Assembly (NCBI GenBank): GCA_947625255.1
Contig: CANQNT010000001.1
Span: 1-64,000, forward strand
DNA: 64,000 nt
Origin: an uncultured Acetatifactor sp.
Lineage (GTDB): Bacteria; Bacillota; Clostridia; Lachnospirales; Lachnospiraceae
Direction: 5' to 3'
Under the pieces are notes generated by a model, which saw only the letters and a program-made list of their open reading frames with translations, was not told the origin of the DNA and did no database searches. Positions 16,530 to 26,485 of this stretch are shown here, in pieces (within the stretch, counting starts at the first letter, position 1; each line of letters starts with the position of its first letter). The position numbers were made by a program, and so were the translations under genes.

Positions 16530-17789
16530 ATGGAAAAGGATATGATTAATTTAAAAGAGATGGGTGAGAAGGCTCAGGCCGCAAAACAGGAACTGCAAAA
16601 ATTGTCGGCGCATGAAAAAGATGAGGCTCTGCTGGCCGCGGCGCGGGCTTTTTGTACCCACAAGGATGCTCTGATGGCTGCCAACGAAGAGGATCTGGCC
16701 GTCGGAAAAGCCTCGGGAATGCATCAGGGACTGATGGATCGTTTGCGCCTGACGCAGGGACGGATTGAGGCAATGGCCGAGGGGCTGCGTCAGATCGCGG
16801 GGCTCAAGGACCCCGTTGGAGAAGTGATGGAGACCTTTGTCCGGCCCAACGGCCTGCTGATCCAGAAGCGCAGAGTGCCGTTAGGAGTGATCGGCATTAT
16901 TTATGAATCCCGTCCAAACGTGACGGCGGATGCCTTTGGATTGTGCTTTAAAGCCGGTAACGCGGTGATCCTCAAGGGCGGCAGCGATGCTCTGCGTTCT
17001 AATTTGGCAATTACGCAAGTGATCAGGCAAAGCTTGCAGGAAAGCGGCATCAATCCTGACGCGCTTCAATTGATCGCGGATACGGATCGTGCCGTGACGA
17101 GTGAATTTATGAAAATGAACCATTATGTGGACGTCCTGATTCCCAGGGGCGGCGCCGGACTGATCCGGACCGTGGTGGAAAATAGCACCATTCCGGTGAT
17201 TGAGACGGGAACGGGTAATTGCCATGTCTATGTGGACAAGGATGCGGACTTGGATATGGCAGTGAATATTATTATGAATGCCAAGACCCAGCGCATCGGC
17301 GTCTGCAACGCCTGTGAGTCATTGGTGATCCATGAGGCCGTGCGGGAGGCGTTTCTTCCCAAGCTGGCCCAGGCCCTGCGGAGCAAAAATGTGGAAATGC
17401 GGGGGGACGACGGAATCCGGCAGTTTCTGACGGACTGCGTGCCCGCAACGGAAGAAGATTATGGTACGGAATATTTGGATTATATTATTTCCATGAAAAC
17501 CGTTGGAAGCGTGGAAGAGGCCATCGCGCACATTAACCGCTATAACACCAGACATTCGGACTGCATTGTCACGCGCAATTCAGATGCCGCGGAGCGTTTC
17601 CTGAATGAGGTGGATGCCGCCTGCGTCTATGTCAACGCCTCCACCAGGTTTACCGATGGCTTTGAGTTCGGCTTTGGGGCGGAGATTGGCATCAGCACCC
17701 AAAAGCTCCACGCGAGAGGACCCATGGGGCTGAAGGAACTGACTTCCTATAAGTATACCATTTATGGAGACGGTCAGGTACGGAGCTAG
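16530..17789 (+). CDS. proA: Glutamate-5-semialdehyde dehydrogenase
   Basis: 419 residues. Aldehyde dehydrogenase fold with the ProA signature region '[21 protein letters not shown]', catalytic Cys259 in [11 protein letters not shown], and '[17 protein letters not shown]' near the end. It reduces gamma-glutamyl phosphate made by ProB. The ATG at 16530 is chosen; ATG 16542 is an alternative, and a TTG at 16500 overlapping the previous stop is less likely. proC is not in the window. Confidence 0.95.
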   Translation: MEKDMINLKEMGEKAQAAKQELQKLSAHEKDEALLAAARAFCTHKDALMAANEEDLAVGKASGMHQGLMDRLRLTQGRIEAMAEGLRQIAGLKDPVGEVMETFVRPNGLLIQKRRVPLGVIGIIYESRPNVTADAFGLCFKAGNAVILKGGSDALRSNLAITQVIRQSLQESGINPDALQLIADTDRAVTSEFMKMNHYVDVLIPRGGAGLIRTVVENSTIPVIETGTGNCHVYVDKDADLDMAVNIIMNAKTQRIGVCNACESLVIHEAVREAFLPKLAQALRSKNVEMRGDDGIRQFLTDCVPATEEDYGTEYLDYIISMKTVGSVEEAIAHINRYNTRHSDCIVTRNSDAAERFLNEVDAACVYVNASTRFTDGFEFGFGAEIGISTQKLHARGPMGLKELTSYKYTIYGDGQVRS

Positions 17790-17904
17790 CCTGAGTTGAG
17801 GCCTGTGGCCGTGGCATGGCCGGCGGTGGAAATGGAGTGGAGATCTTGGGATCAGGCAGAGTCCGAAACGAATGGAGGCAGGAACGAACAGGAGGGATGC
17901 AAGG

Positions 17905-20409
17905 ATGGATGTAGATTACGGGCAGATCGATTGGAAACGTTATGCGGCAACGGCCAGAAAGGCCGCGGCGGAAGGAGCGGTGCTTTTGCGCAATGAAAAA
18001 CGGACGCTGCCTTTTCAAAGGGGAGAGCGGATCGCCGTGTTTGGCCGGATTCAGACCCATTACTATAAAAGCGGTACCGGTTCCGGGGGCTTGGTGAACG
18101 CGCCTTACGTGGTGGGCATTCTGGAAGCTTTGGAGAACTGCGGTTCCGTGGTCGTGAATTCCAAAGTGCGGGAGGTTTATCGCAGTTGGGAGGAGTCCCA
18201 TCCTTTCGTGGCGGGAAAAGAATGGGCAACCGATCCCTGGTCTCAGGAAGAGATGGAGTTGGAGGAATCCCTGGTGGAAGAAGCGGCGGCAGAGTCCGAC
18301 GCGGCGTTAGTCATTCTGGGACGTACCGCTGGAGAGGATCGGGATAACAGCGCCTTACCGGGAAGCTATCTCTTAACGGATTTGGAATATGAAATGCTCC
18401 GCAAGGTTTGCCGAGCCTTCGAAAAAGTGGCCGTGGTTTTGAACGTGGGCAATATTATTGATATGAAGTGGGTGGAGGAACTAAAGCCCTCTGCCGTGCT
18501 TTACGCCTGGCAGGGCGGCCAGGAGGGCGGGAATGCGGTTGCAGACGTACTGACTGGAGCAGTCAACCCCTGCGGCCATTTACCGGACAGTATCGCCTAT
18601 ACGATTCAGGATTATCCCTCTGCCAACAATTTCGGAGATCCCAGGAGGGCGATGTATCAAGAGGATATTTATGTGGGCTATCGGTATTTTCAAACCTTCG
18701 CCCCAGAAAAAGTTCTCTATCCCTTTGGATTCGGTTTGTCCTATACCTCTTTTCAGACGCGTCTGGAAAAGGCTGCCTTTGAAGACGGTTCCCTGCATTT
18801 GGACGTGGAAGTAAAAAATGTCGGAGAGACGGCGGGAAAGGAAGTGGTGCAGATCTACCTGGAGAAGCCTCAGGGAACCCTGGGACAGCCGAAGCGGGTG
18901 CTTGTTGGATTTGAAAAGACGGCATCCCTGGAGCCCGGGGAGAGCCAGGTGATTTCCCTGGAAATCTCGTCCGTCGACATGGCTTCCTATGACGACGGGG
19001 CAAATGTCGGCTGCGGCCGGCGCGATGCCAGTGCGGCGGACGTCAGTTGTAACCGGCGCGATGCCAGTGCGGCGGACGTCAGTTGTAACCGGCGCGATGT
19101 CGGCGCGGCGGATGTCAATCGTGGCTGTCTTCTGCCGGGTCATCCGTATTCCTGGGTTATGGAGGCAGGAGAATATGGCGTCTGTCTGGGAGAAAATGTC
19201 CGGGATGCAAAGCCGGTATTCTCTTTTTCCCTGCAGGATGCTTTGGTGATAGAACAGTGCGGACAGGCCCTCGCGCCCGTGGAAGCCTTTCAGAGGCTGC
19301 GTAATGTCGGCGGAAAGCCCGTTTACGAGCCGGTTCCCATTCGTGGGTATTCTTTGGCGGAAAGAATGTTGACCGATCCGGTCAGGAAAAGACCCGCATC
19401 GGATTTTGTTTATACCGGTGATCTGGGCTATCGTTTGGAGGATGTTGGAAAAGGAAAAGTTTCCATGGAAGCCTTTTTGGCGCAATTGACAGATGAAGAT
19501 TTGTCTCATTTGGCCAAGGGAGAGGGGATGAATTCTCCCAAGGTCACGCCGGGCACCGCCAGCGCCTGCGGAGGGTTGACGGAAAGGCTTAAGGCGTTTG
19601 GCATACCTGCCCTTTGTTGTGCGGACGGTCCCTCCGGTATTCGCATGGATTGTGGGACCCAGGCTTTCAGTCTGCCCAATGGCACTTGTCTGGCCGGCAC
19701 CTTTGACAAGCGTTTGAATGAAGAATTGTTTTCCTGGGTAGGATTGGAACTGCGTAGGAATCGGGTGGATATCTTATTGGGGCCGGGCATGAATCTGCAC
19801 CGGAACCCTCTTAACGGGAGGAACTTTGAATACTTCAGCGAGGATCCTTTGCTTACCGGCCGCATGGCCGCGGCACAGCTATGTGGTCTTGCGGCCCGGG
19901 GCGTGACGGGTTCGATCAAGCATTTTGCCGGTAATAATCAGGAGTTTGGCCGGTTTACATTGGATAGTCAGGTTTCCGAAAGGGCATTGCGGGAGCTGTA
20001 TCTTAAGAGCTTTGAGATCGCGGTGAAAGAGGGGCACGCCTTTTCCATAATGACCACCTACGGCGCCATAAACGGAATCTGGACGGCCGGAAATTATGAT
20101 TTGGTCACACAGATTCTGCGGAAAGAATGGGGCTATGACGGTATGGTGATGACCGACTGGTGGGCCGGTGTCAATGAAGAGGGGGAAGAACCTGTTCGTG
20201 GCGGCAATCTTCATGCCATGGTGCGGGCTCAGAATGATCTTTTCATGGTAGTGCCGGATACTGTGAAATATGAGGATGATATTTTGGAAAGTTTGAAAAA
20301 AGGCCTGATCACAAGGGGGGAACTGCTTCGTAACGCTGCCAATATCTGCGGCGTAATCCTGCGTCTGCCTTGCGGAAAGGGTCTTCGAAAGGAGCAAAAA
20401 AGCTTATGA
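17905..20409 (+). CDS. Glycoside hydrolase family 3, inverted domain order
   Basis: 834 residues. The order is reversed relative to most GH3 enzymes: the GH3 C-terminal alpha/beta sandwich comes first (about 1-270), then a fibronectin III-like domain (about 280-440), then the catalytic barrel (about 525-834). Asp751 in MVMTDWWAGV is the expected nucleophile, with 'SIKHFAGNNQE' and 'DGPSGIRMD' before it. This permuted form is known from Ruminococcus albus and Butyrivibrio beta-glucosidases. No signal peptide, so it acts on imported oligosaccharides. A 12-residue tandem repeat interrupts the Fn3-like domain at residues 370-405. Start 17905 follows AGGAGG. It overlaps the next gene by 4 nt. Confidence 0.9.
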   Translation: MDVDYGQIDWKRYAATARKAAAEGAVLLRNEKRTLPFQRGERIAVFGRIQTHYYKSGTGSGGLVNAPYVVGILEALENCGSVVVNSKVREVYRSWEESHPFVAGKEWATDPWSQEEMELEESLVEEAAAESDAALVILGRTAGEDRDNSALPGSYLLTDLEYEMLRKVCRAFEKVAVVLNVGNIIDMKWVEELKPSAVLYAWQGGQEGGNAVADVLTGAVNPCGHLPDSIAYTIQDYPSANNFGDPRRAMYQEDIYVGYRYFQTFAPEKVLYPFGFGLSYTSFQTRLEKAAFEDGSLHLDVEVKNVGETAGKEVVQIYLEKPQGTLGQPKRVLVGFEKTASLEPGESQVISLEISSVDMASYDDGANVGCGRRDASAADVSCNRRDASAADVSCNRRDVGAADVNRGCLLPGHPYSWVMEAGEYGVCLGENVRDAKPVFSFSLQDALVIEQCGQALAPVEAFQRLRNVGGKPVYEPVPIRGYSLAERMLTDPVRKRPASDFVYTGDLGYRLEDVGKGKVSMEAFLAQLTDEDLSHLAKGEGMNSPKVTPGTASACGGLTERLKAFGIPALCCADGPSGIRMDCGTQAFSLPNGTCLAGTFDKRLNEELFSWVGLELRRNRVDILLGPGMNLHRNPLNGRNFEYFSEDPLLTGRMAAAQLCGLAARGVTGSIKHFAGNNQEFGRFTLDSQVSERALRELYLKSFEIAVKEGHAFSIMTTYGAINGIWTAGNYDLVTQILRKEWGYDGMVMTDWWAGVNEEGEEPVRGGNLHAMVRAQNDLFMVVPDTVKYEDDILESLKKGLITRGELLRNAANICGVILRLPCGKGLRKEQKSL
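19012..19119 (+). repeat. Three 36-nt in-frame tandem repeats inside GH3
   Basis: Three 36-nt units (19012-19047, 19048-19083, 19084-19119), each encoding 12 residues of the type C-[GN]-R-R-D-A-S-A-A-D-V-S. The first two units are nearly identical in DNA; the third has several changes. They lie in a loop of the Fn3-like domain and keep the frame. Confidence 0.9.
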
Positions 20410-21638
20410 AGACATACAACATTGTGGAATATGGTGCGGTGGCGGATGGTACGACGGTCTGCACCCGGGAGATTCAGCGTGCCATTGATCTATGTGAAAG
20501 GGGAGGGACGGTTTATGTTCCCGCAGGTGTTTTTCGCACCGGGGCCCTTTATTTGAAGAGCCATATGACGCTTTACCTGGAGGAGGGCGCCAGGCTTTTG
20601 GGAAGTGATCAAGTGGAAGATTTTCCTGTGATGGGATATCCTTTTGAAGGGCTGGATCAGCTCTGCTATGCCAGCCTGATCAATACGGACGGCGCTCCTC
20701 ATCGGGATATCACCATTGATGGCAAGGGTGTGATCGATGCCAATGGTGCCGCGCTTTTTGCGGTAGAGATGAAAGAGAAAAAAGGAAAGCGCGGACGTGC
20801 GGTCTGTCTGCGCAATACCGACGGACTGACGATCCGCGGCGTGACGATCCGGCAGTCCCCGGCCTGGTGCCTGCATTTGCTTTATTGCCGTAACGTACTG
20901 TTGGATCAGATCGAGGTACATACGAAATTTGATGAAAACGGCAACCGTTATCAGGGAATTTTTAATGGGGACGGAATAGATATTGATTCCTGCCAGGATG
21001 TGCGGGTTGTCAATTCTCTGATCGCCAGCCAGGATGACTGTATCGCCGTGAAGTCCGGCCGGAACGAAGAGGGCCGCAGGGTGGGAATTCCATCGGAAAA
21101 TATTCTGATCGAAAATTGTTCTTTCCACAGCGGTTTTGGCGTCGCCATGGGCAGCGAGATGTCAGGCGGCGTGCGCAATGTCATTGTGCGCAATTGCACC
21201 TTTGAAAATGTGTTCAGTATTGCCAGCGTCAAGGCAATTCGCGGCCGGGGCAGTTATATTAAGGATGTCCTTTATGAGAATTGCACGCTGATCAATCATG
21301 ATACGTCCATCGGTGTGACCAAATGGTTCCGCGGGGCGATTTATGTGGACGGTTTTTATGGGGATGGAGATTTTGACTGTGAAACCCCCGTGGAAGTGAA
21401 CGAGGGAACCCCCGTGATGGAAAGAATCACGTTCAAAAACCTGACCGTGGATACTCTGGTGGGTCATGCCATATATATGTGCGGCTTGCCGGAAAGCCAT
21501 TTCCGCGATATCCGTCTGGAAAACATAAAGGCTGTCGGCCAGTATGGTTCCTATTTTAAAAATATTGACCGGCTTCAGATGGTTGATTTTGAAGTGACCG
21601 GCAGAGAGGATGAAACAAGTAAAAGGCACGACGGATAA
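20406..21638 (+). CDS. Glycoside hydrolase family 28-fold protein (polygalacturonase-like)
   Basis: 410 residues, right-handed beta-helix. The first acidic motif (NGDGIDID, 187-194) and QDD (209-211) are present, so two of the three catalytic-type Asp residues look intact. The usual GHG is GFG at 243-245 and the usual RIK is SVK at 274-276, so the conserved His and Arg are replaced. The N-terminus (YGAVADGTTVCTREIQRAID) is normal for the family. No signal peptide. The ATG overlaps the GH3 stop (ATGA), so both are co-translated and probably act on the same glycan. It may be an atypical exo-enzyme rather than a true polygalacturonase. Confidence 0.82.
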   Translation: MKTYNIVEYGAVADGTTVCTREIQRAIDLCERGGTVYVPAGVFRTGALYLKSHMTLYLEEGARLLGSDQVEDFPVMGYPFEGLDQLCYASLINTDGAPHRDITIDGKGVIDANGAALFAVEMKEKKGKRGRAVCLRNTDGLTIRGVTIRQSPAWCLHLLYCRNVLLDQIEVHTKFDENGNRYQGIFNGDGIDIDSCQDVRVVNSLIASQDDCIAVKSGRNEEGRRVGIPSENILIENCSFHSGFGVAMGSEMSGGVRNVIVRNCTFENVFSIASVKAIRGRGSYIKDVLYENCTLINHDTSIGVTKWFRGAIYVDGFYGDGDFDCETPVEVNEGTPVMERITFKNLTVDTLVGHAIYMCGLPESHFRDIRLENIKAVGQYGSYFKNIDRLQMVDFEVTGREDETSKRHDG

Positions 21639-21644
21639 GCGCGT

Positions 21645-21728
21645 GGCGCGTCTGCCGGCGAATCCTGCGGTATGTCTGTCGGCGAATTTGCGTGACGCGG
21701 TATGTCTGTCGGCAAATCCGCGGAACGC
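21645..21728 (+). repeat. 30-nt tandem repeat downstream of GH28
   Basis: Two 30-nt units (21669-21698 and 21699-21728, both beginning GGTATGTCTGTCGGC) preceded by a 24-nt partial copy (21645-21668). They fill the gap between the convergent GH28 and metallophosphoesterase genes. No terminator is seen here. Confidence 0.75.
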
Positions 21729-21746
21729 GGCATATCCCCGGGTGCT

Positions 21747-22616
21747 CTAACGGCTCCTTTGCAGATGCACGACCACGACTTCCGGACGATTGTTTACCCG
21801 CAGCGGGATGATGCTGTTTCCCAGGCCGCGGCTGACGATCATGTGCGCGCGGCCCTCCACGAACATTCCGGCGTCATATTTTGGGAAAAAGCCCTGATTG
21901 GGCGCCACAAGTCCGCCCAGGAAAGGGAGACGCACCTGCCCTCCGTGGGCGTGACCGCTCAAGGTTAAGTCAATCTGATTTTTCGAATAGGTTTCAAACA
22001 ACTCCGGCCGATGGGAGAGCAGGATGGTAAAGAGATCACTCTTGTTAAGCAGATCCTGAAGCCTGCGGTCTGTCATGGCCGGAGTTTCTTTAAACAGATC
22101 TGAGCGCAGCGTGAAAGCGGGATCATCCAGTCCGATCAGAAGAAGAGAGGAATCGCCCCGTTCCAGGGCGACCGCTTCATTTCGCAGAACTCTTACTCCG
22201 ATGAGCTTCAGGCGGGTTTCCAATGTTTCGTATTCCTCGATGTAGGATTCATGATTTCCCGTGACAAAGCAAATAGGAGCCAGGGCTGCCGCTTTCCCGG
22301 CAAAAGAGACTGCCACCTCCAGATCGAGGCGGTTGGAGTCGATCAGATCCCCCGTCAGGGCGATGAGGTCCGGTTTGCTTTTTTCGATGAGCGCGAGCAG
22401 ATTCTTGTTCCCCTCTCCAAATTCCGCATTATGTAAATCGGAAATCTGCACGATGGTAAAACCGTCAAAGGAAGCCGGCAATCTGTTGCTTTCCACCGTA
22501 TATTCACTGACCATGAGCGCCGTATTTCCCCAGGCGAGCCAAAGTGCAATTCCCAAAACGGCCGCCAGGGCCAGATATAGGATCCTTTTTTTAGGCGTAA
22601 ATAGTTTCTTTTTCAT
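21747..22616 (-). CDS. Membrane-anchored metallophosphoesterase (YkuE/YaeI-like)
   Basis: 289 residues. An N-terminal signal-anchor helix (about 11-31) precedes a calcineurin-like phosphoesterase domain with the metal motifs SDLHN (near 59-63), GDLIDS, GNHES and SGHAHGGQ. The catalytic side should face outward. The family hydrolyses phosphoesters such as those of lipid-linked compounds; the real substrate is unknown. ATG at 22616 with AAAGGGCGG about 10 nt upstream. It is transcribed alone, convergent with the GH3-GH28 pair. Confidence 0.88.
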   Translation of the reverse strand: MKKKLFTPKKRILYLALAAVLGIALWLAWGNTALMVSEYTVESNRLPASFDGFTIVQISDLHNAEFGEGNKNLLALIEKSKPDLIALTGDLIDSNRLDLEVAVSFAGKAAALAPICFVTGNHESYIEEYETLETRLKLIGVRVLRNEAVALERGDSSLLLIGLDDPAFTLRSDLFKETPAMTDRRLQDLLNKSDLFTILLSHRPELFETYSKNQIDLTLSGHAHGGQVRLPFLGGLVAPNQGFFPKYDAGMFVEGRAHMIVSRGLGNSIIPLRVNNRPEVVVVHLQRSR

Positions 22617-22764
22617 TCAGGAACCGCCCTTTTCTTGCTTCCAACAGTGTTTTCTTGTAGTATTATATGCTTATTCCCTACTTTATCATAACTTTCCTGT
22701 CCGCGCAAGAGCCTGGAAAATGAGGGAACGGTAATCGCCAAAATAATTAGTACAAAAAATTACA

Positions 22765-22793
22765 TTGGCGAATTTGGAGTTTTATGTTAAAAT
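22765..22793 (+). promoter_or_regulatory. Promoter for the ABC exporter operon
   Basis: TTGGCG (22765-22770) and TAAAAT (22788-22793), 17-bp spacing, about 55 bp before the first ABC gene. Confidence 0.5.
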
Positions 22794-22847
22794 GCACATG
22801 ATGAAGAAAACGAGTGAAGTACGCAAGTTCGGAGGAACAATATAATA

Positions 22848-24644
22848 ATGAAAGAGATCATTCTGCGTTATGTCCAGCCCTATTTTCCACAGATGACCAT
22901 CGGTTTTGTCATAAAGTTCATTGGAACCATCATGGATCTTTGTATTCCCTACATATTAGCCCACATTATTGATAACATCATTCCCCTGGGAGAGAGACGA
23001 TTGATCCTTTTATGGGGTGTTCTGATGATTTTCTGTTCTGTTTTGGCGGTGTCTTTTAATATTATCGCCAATCGCAAGGCCTCTAAAGTGGCCAGCGATG
23101 TGACGGAAGTGGTCCGTCATGACTTGTTTTCCAGAATCATGTATCTTTCCCACAGACAAACGGATCAATTCACCAAGCCTTCCCTGATTTCCAGAATGAC
23201 ATCAGATACTTACAATCTCCATCAGATGATCGGCAGAATTCAGCGTCTGGGCGTGCGGGCCCCGATTTTGCTGATCGGTGGTATTTTTATTACGTTTACC
23301 CTGGATACGGCCATGGCCATGGTGTTGGTGGCGGTTCTGCCTTTATTGGCCCTGATCATGGTTTACGTATCGAAGCGAAGCATCCCCATGTATTCCGGGT
23401 TACAGGAAGCCACGGACCGTTTCGTGCGTCTGGTACGCGAGGATATCGCGGGCGTGCGGGTCATCAAGGCTTTGTCCAAGACGGATTATGAGACGGGGAA
23501 ATTCCGGAAGATCAATCAGGAGGTGGTTTCCAGGGAACGGAAGACCGGCATGGTCATGGCGGTGATCAATCCCTCCATGAATATTCTGTTAAACTTAGGG
23601 TTGGTCTGTGTTATCATCGTTGGCGCCGTCCGTGTCCAGAACGGCACGGGCGAGGTGGGAAAGATTCTGGCCTTTACGACTTATTTTACCATTATCCTGA
23701 ATGCCATGATGTCCATCTCCAAAATGTTTGAGATCCTTTCCAAATCCATCGCTTCCGGCAATCGTATCTGGCAGATCATCAGTGCCCCGGAGGATATGGG
23801 GGTGCTGAAAGAGGAGACCGCTCCTGAAAGCGGGCATGTGGAGGGAGAGGAGTCAGGAGCTCTTGGTGCGTTGTCTGACGATTCTTATGAGATTGTTTTC
23901 GACCATGTGACGTTTTCCTATTTGCCGCAAAAGGAGCCCAATGTGAATGATATCAGCTTCCGCATTCGGAAAGGCGAGACGCTGGGAATCATTGGGGAGA
24001 TCGGTTCCGGCAAGACTACCATCATTAATCTGTTGATGCGGATGTACGATGCAGACCAGGGGCGCGTGCTGGTGGAGGGAAAGGATGTGCGGGCTTATGA
24101 GCCCCGGGACTTGAAAGCTAAGTTCGGCGTGGTGTTTCAAAATGACACGATTTTCGAGGACAGCATCGCGGGCAACGTGACCCTGGGCCGGGAGATGAAT
24201 GACCAGCAGATTCAAGAGGCCTTGCTTTACGCCAGGGCCAGTGAATTTGTGGAGGGCCGGGATGGAAAGGAAGCGGAGGCACTGAACATCAAGGGCGCGA
24301 ACCTGAGCGGCGGTCAGAAGCAGCGGGTTTTGATTGCCAGAGCCTTGGCCATGAAACCGGCGATTTTGATCCTGGATGATTCTTCCAGCGCTCTTGACTA
24401 TCGGACGGACGCGGCACTGCGAAAAGGGATCAAGGAGCATTTTCAGGACACGACCCTGGTGATCGTGGCGCAGCGGATCAGCTCCATTCGTCATGCGGAT
24501 CATATATTGGTCTTGGAGGACGGCAACATGATCGGTTACGGCACCCATGAAGAGCTGATGAAAACTTGCGAGATTTATCGGGAAATCGGTAAATCCCAAA
24601 TGGGAGAGGGAATGCCGGAAGAAAACAGGGAGGTGGCCGGCTGA
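22848..24644 (+). CDS. ABC exporter half-transporter, subunit with degenerate site
   Basis: 598 residues: six-helix transmembrane domain (about 1-310), then an ATPase domain. Walker A GEIGSGKT, signature LSGGQKQR and Walker B ILILDDSSSALD are visible. The residue after the Walker B Asp is Asp instead of the catalytic Glu, which marks the degenerate subunit of heterodimeric type IV exporters such as BmrCD or TM287/288. It overlaps its partner by 1 nt. Substrates of this class are drugs, lipids or peptides; none can be deduced here. Confidence 0.93.
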   Translation: MKEIILRYVQPYFPQMTIGFVIKFIGTIMDLCIPYILAHIIDNIIPLGERRLILLWGVLMIFCSVLAVSFNIIANRKASKVASDVTEVVRHDLFSRIMYLSHRQTDQFTKPSLISRMTSDTYNLHQMIGRIQRLGVRAPILLIGGIFITFTLDTAMAMVLVAVLPLLALIMVYVSKRSIPMYSGLQEATDRFVRLVREDIAGVRVIKALSKTDYETGKFRKINQEVVSRERKTGMVMAVINPSMNILLNLGLVCVIIVGAVRVQNGTGEVGKILAFTTYFTIILNAMMSISKMFEILSKSIASGNRIWQIISAPEDMGVLKEETAPESGHVEGEESGALGALSDDSYEIVFDHVTFSYLPQKEPNVNDISFRIRKGETLGIIGEIGSGKTTIINLLMRMYDADQGRVLVEGKDVRAYEPRDLKAKFGVVFQNDTIFEDSIAGNVTLGREMNDQQIQEALLYARASEFVEGRDGKEAEALNIKGANLSGGQKQRVLIARALAMKPAILILDDSSSALDYRTDAALRKGIKEHFQDTTLVIVAQRISSIRHADHILVLEDGNMIGYGTHEELMKTCEIYREIGKSQMGEGMPEENREVAG

Positions 24645-26392
24645 TGGAAAAGAAACGATATTCCAAGAGAACGATCCTGCAGCTGGGCAGGTATCTGTTT
24701 CATTATAAATGGCTGTTGGCCGCGGCCCTGGCTTGTACCCTGGGCAGCAATCTCTTTGCCTTGATCGGTCCCAGGCTTACCGGCTATGCCATCGGGGCCA
24801 TTGAGCCGGGCAAGGGTGCGGTGGATTTTGAACGGGTGTTTTATTATGCCGGCTGGATGGTGGTCTTTTACGTGGCCTCCGCCGCCATGTCCTATGGCCT
24901 GCAGGTGCTGATGATTACGATCAGCCGTAAGGTGGTTTATAAAATGCGGCAGGATGTGTTTGAAAAGCTGTTGACCTTGCCCGTGGGCTATTTCGACATC
25001 CACCAGACGGGTGACATCATCAGCCGCATTTCCTACGATATTGATACAGTGAACGCATCCCTTTCCAATGACCTGGTACAGATTTTGACCACGATCATCA
25101 CGGTGGTGGGTGCTTTGGGCATGATGGTTTCCATTTCTCCGAAGCTGGTTCTGGTGTTCGCCTTTACCGTGCCCTTATCCATCTGCCTGACCAAGTTTAT
25201 CACGGGTAAGACCCGGCCCCTGTTTCGGAAGCGTTCCGCCAAGCTGGGAGAATTGAACGGTTTTGTGGAGGAGATGATCACGGGACAGAAGTCCCTGAAC
25301 GCCTATGGCCGGGAGGCCTACACCATCGGACGCTGCGACAAGCGCAACAAGGAGGCCGTCGACGCGTATTACCGTGCGGAATATTATGGAAGCATCGTGG
25401 GACCTACGGTGAATTTTGTCAATAATTTGTCCTTGTCCCTCATCAGCGTTTTTGGCGCCCTGTTGTATTTGGCGGGCGGCATGACCATTGGGGACATTTC
25501 CTCTTTCGTACTGTATTCCAGAAAGTTTTCCGGCCCCATCAACGAATTCGCCAACATTATGAGCGAATTGCAGTCCGCTTTGGCTGCGGCGGAGCGTGTG
25601 TTCCGCCTGCTGGAGGAGGAGCCGGAATCCGCGGACCTGCCGGAAGCGGCGGTGCTGGAGGAGGTAAAAGGAGATGTCTCTGTGGAGCATGTGCGTTTTG
25701 GATATTTGCCTGGTAAGACTATTATCCATGATTTAAGCTTTGCGGCTCATCCCGGCAGGCTGATTGCCATCGTGGGGCCTACCGGAGCGGGTAAGACGAC
25801 GCTGATCAATTTGCTGATGCGTTTTTACGATCCTGAAAGCGGGCGCATTCTGGTGGATGGCCAGGATGCCAGAAAGGTCACCAGAAAGAGTCTGAGAAAA
25901 TCCTATGCCATGGTGTTGCAGGACACCTGGCTTTTTACAGGGACGATTTATGAAAACCTTTCCTATGGCAAAGAGGACGCCACCATGGAAGACGTGGTGA
26001 ACGCGGCCAAGGCGGCCCGCATCCATTCCTTTATCAAGCGCCTGCCCCAGGGATATGATACAGTGCTTACGGACGAGGGTACCAATATTTCCAAAGGCCA
26101 GAAGCAGCTTCTGACCATTGCCCGGGCCATGTTGCTGAACACCAGAATGTTGATCCTGGATGAGGCCACTTCCAATGTGGACACCCGAACTGAAATCGAG
26201 ATCCAGAAAGCCATGCGTAAGCTGATGGAAGACAAGACTTGTTTCGTCATTGCCCACAGGTTGTCAACGATCCGCAACGCCGACCTGATTTTGGTGGTCA
26301 ATGACGGAGAAGTGGTGGAGCAGGGCACCCATAGGGAGTTGATGGACAAGGACGGAATGTACCGTAAGCTATATCAGGCGCAGTTTGAGTAA
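24644..26392 (+). CDS. ABC exporter half-transporter, catalytic subunit
   Basis: 582 residues with an N-terminal six-helix domain and a C-terminal ATPase domain. Walker A GPTGAGKTT and Walker B MLILDEATSNVD carry the catalytic Glu, but the signature is ISKGQ instead of LSGGQ. Together with the preceding subunit this gives one consensus and one degenerate ATP site, the usual asymmetry. The ATG overlaps the previous stop (TGATG). An A-loop-like Tyr lies near the start of the ATPase domain. Confidence 0.93.
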   Translation: MEKKRYSKRTILQLGRYLFHYKWLLAAALACTLGSNLFALIGPRLTGYAIGAIEPGKGAVDFERVFYYAGWMVVFYVASAAMSYGLQVLMITISRKVVYKMRQDVFEKLLTLPVGYFDIHQTGDIISRISYDIDTVNASLSNDLVQILTTIITVVGALGMMVSISPKLVLVFAFTVPLSICLTKFITGKTRPLFRKRSAKLGELNGFVEEMITGQKSLNAYGREAYTIGRCDKRNKEAVDAYYRAEYYGSIVGPTVNFVNNLSLSLISVFGALLYLAGGMTIGDISSFVLYSRKFSGPINEFANIMSELQSALAAAERVFRLLEEEPESADLPEAAVLEEVKGDVSVEHVRFGYLPGKTIIHDLSFAAHPGRLIAIVGPTGAGKTTLINLLMRFYDPESGRILVDGQDARKVTRKSLRKSYAMVLQDTWLFTGTIYENLSYGKEDATMEDVVNAAKAARIHSFIKRLPQGYDTVLTDEGTNISKGQKQLLTIARAMLLNTRMLILDEATSNVDTRTEIEIQKAMRKLMEDKTCFVIAHRLSTIRNADLILVVNDGEVVEQGTHRELMDKDGMYRKLYQAQFE

Positions 26393-26485
26393 GGCTGCAA
26401 GTTTCCTCATCCATCAGCCGCGGGAGCGGCATGGAATCTGTTTTATGGGAGTTATTTTGAGCGGGGACAAGGGAGGTTGAATAGG

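Noticed and set aside
19012..19119. Possible CRISPR array (36-nt repeats)
   Set aside because: Units are directly adjacent without spacers and lie in frame inside a GH3 gene.
26417..26430. GCCGC-GGGA-GCGGC hairpin as terminator after the ABC genes
   Set aside because: The stem is only 5 bp and the T tract starts 8 nt later with interruptions; too weak to call.
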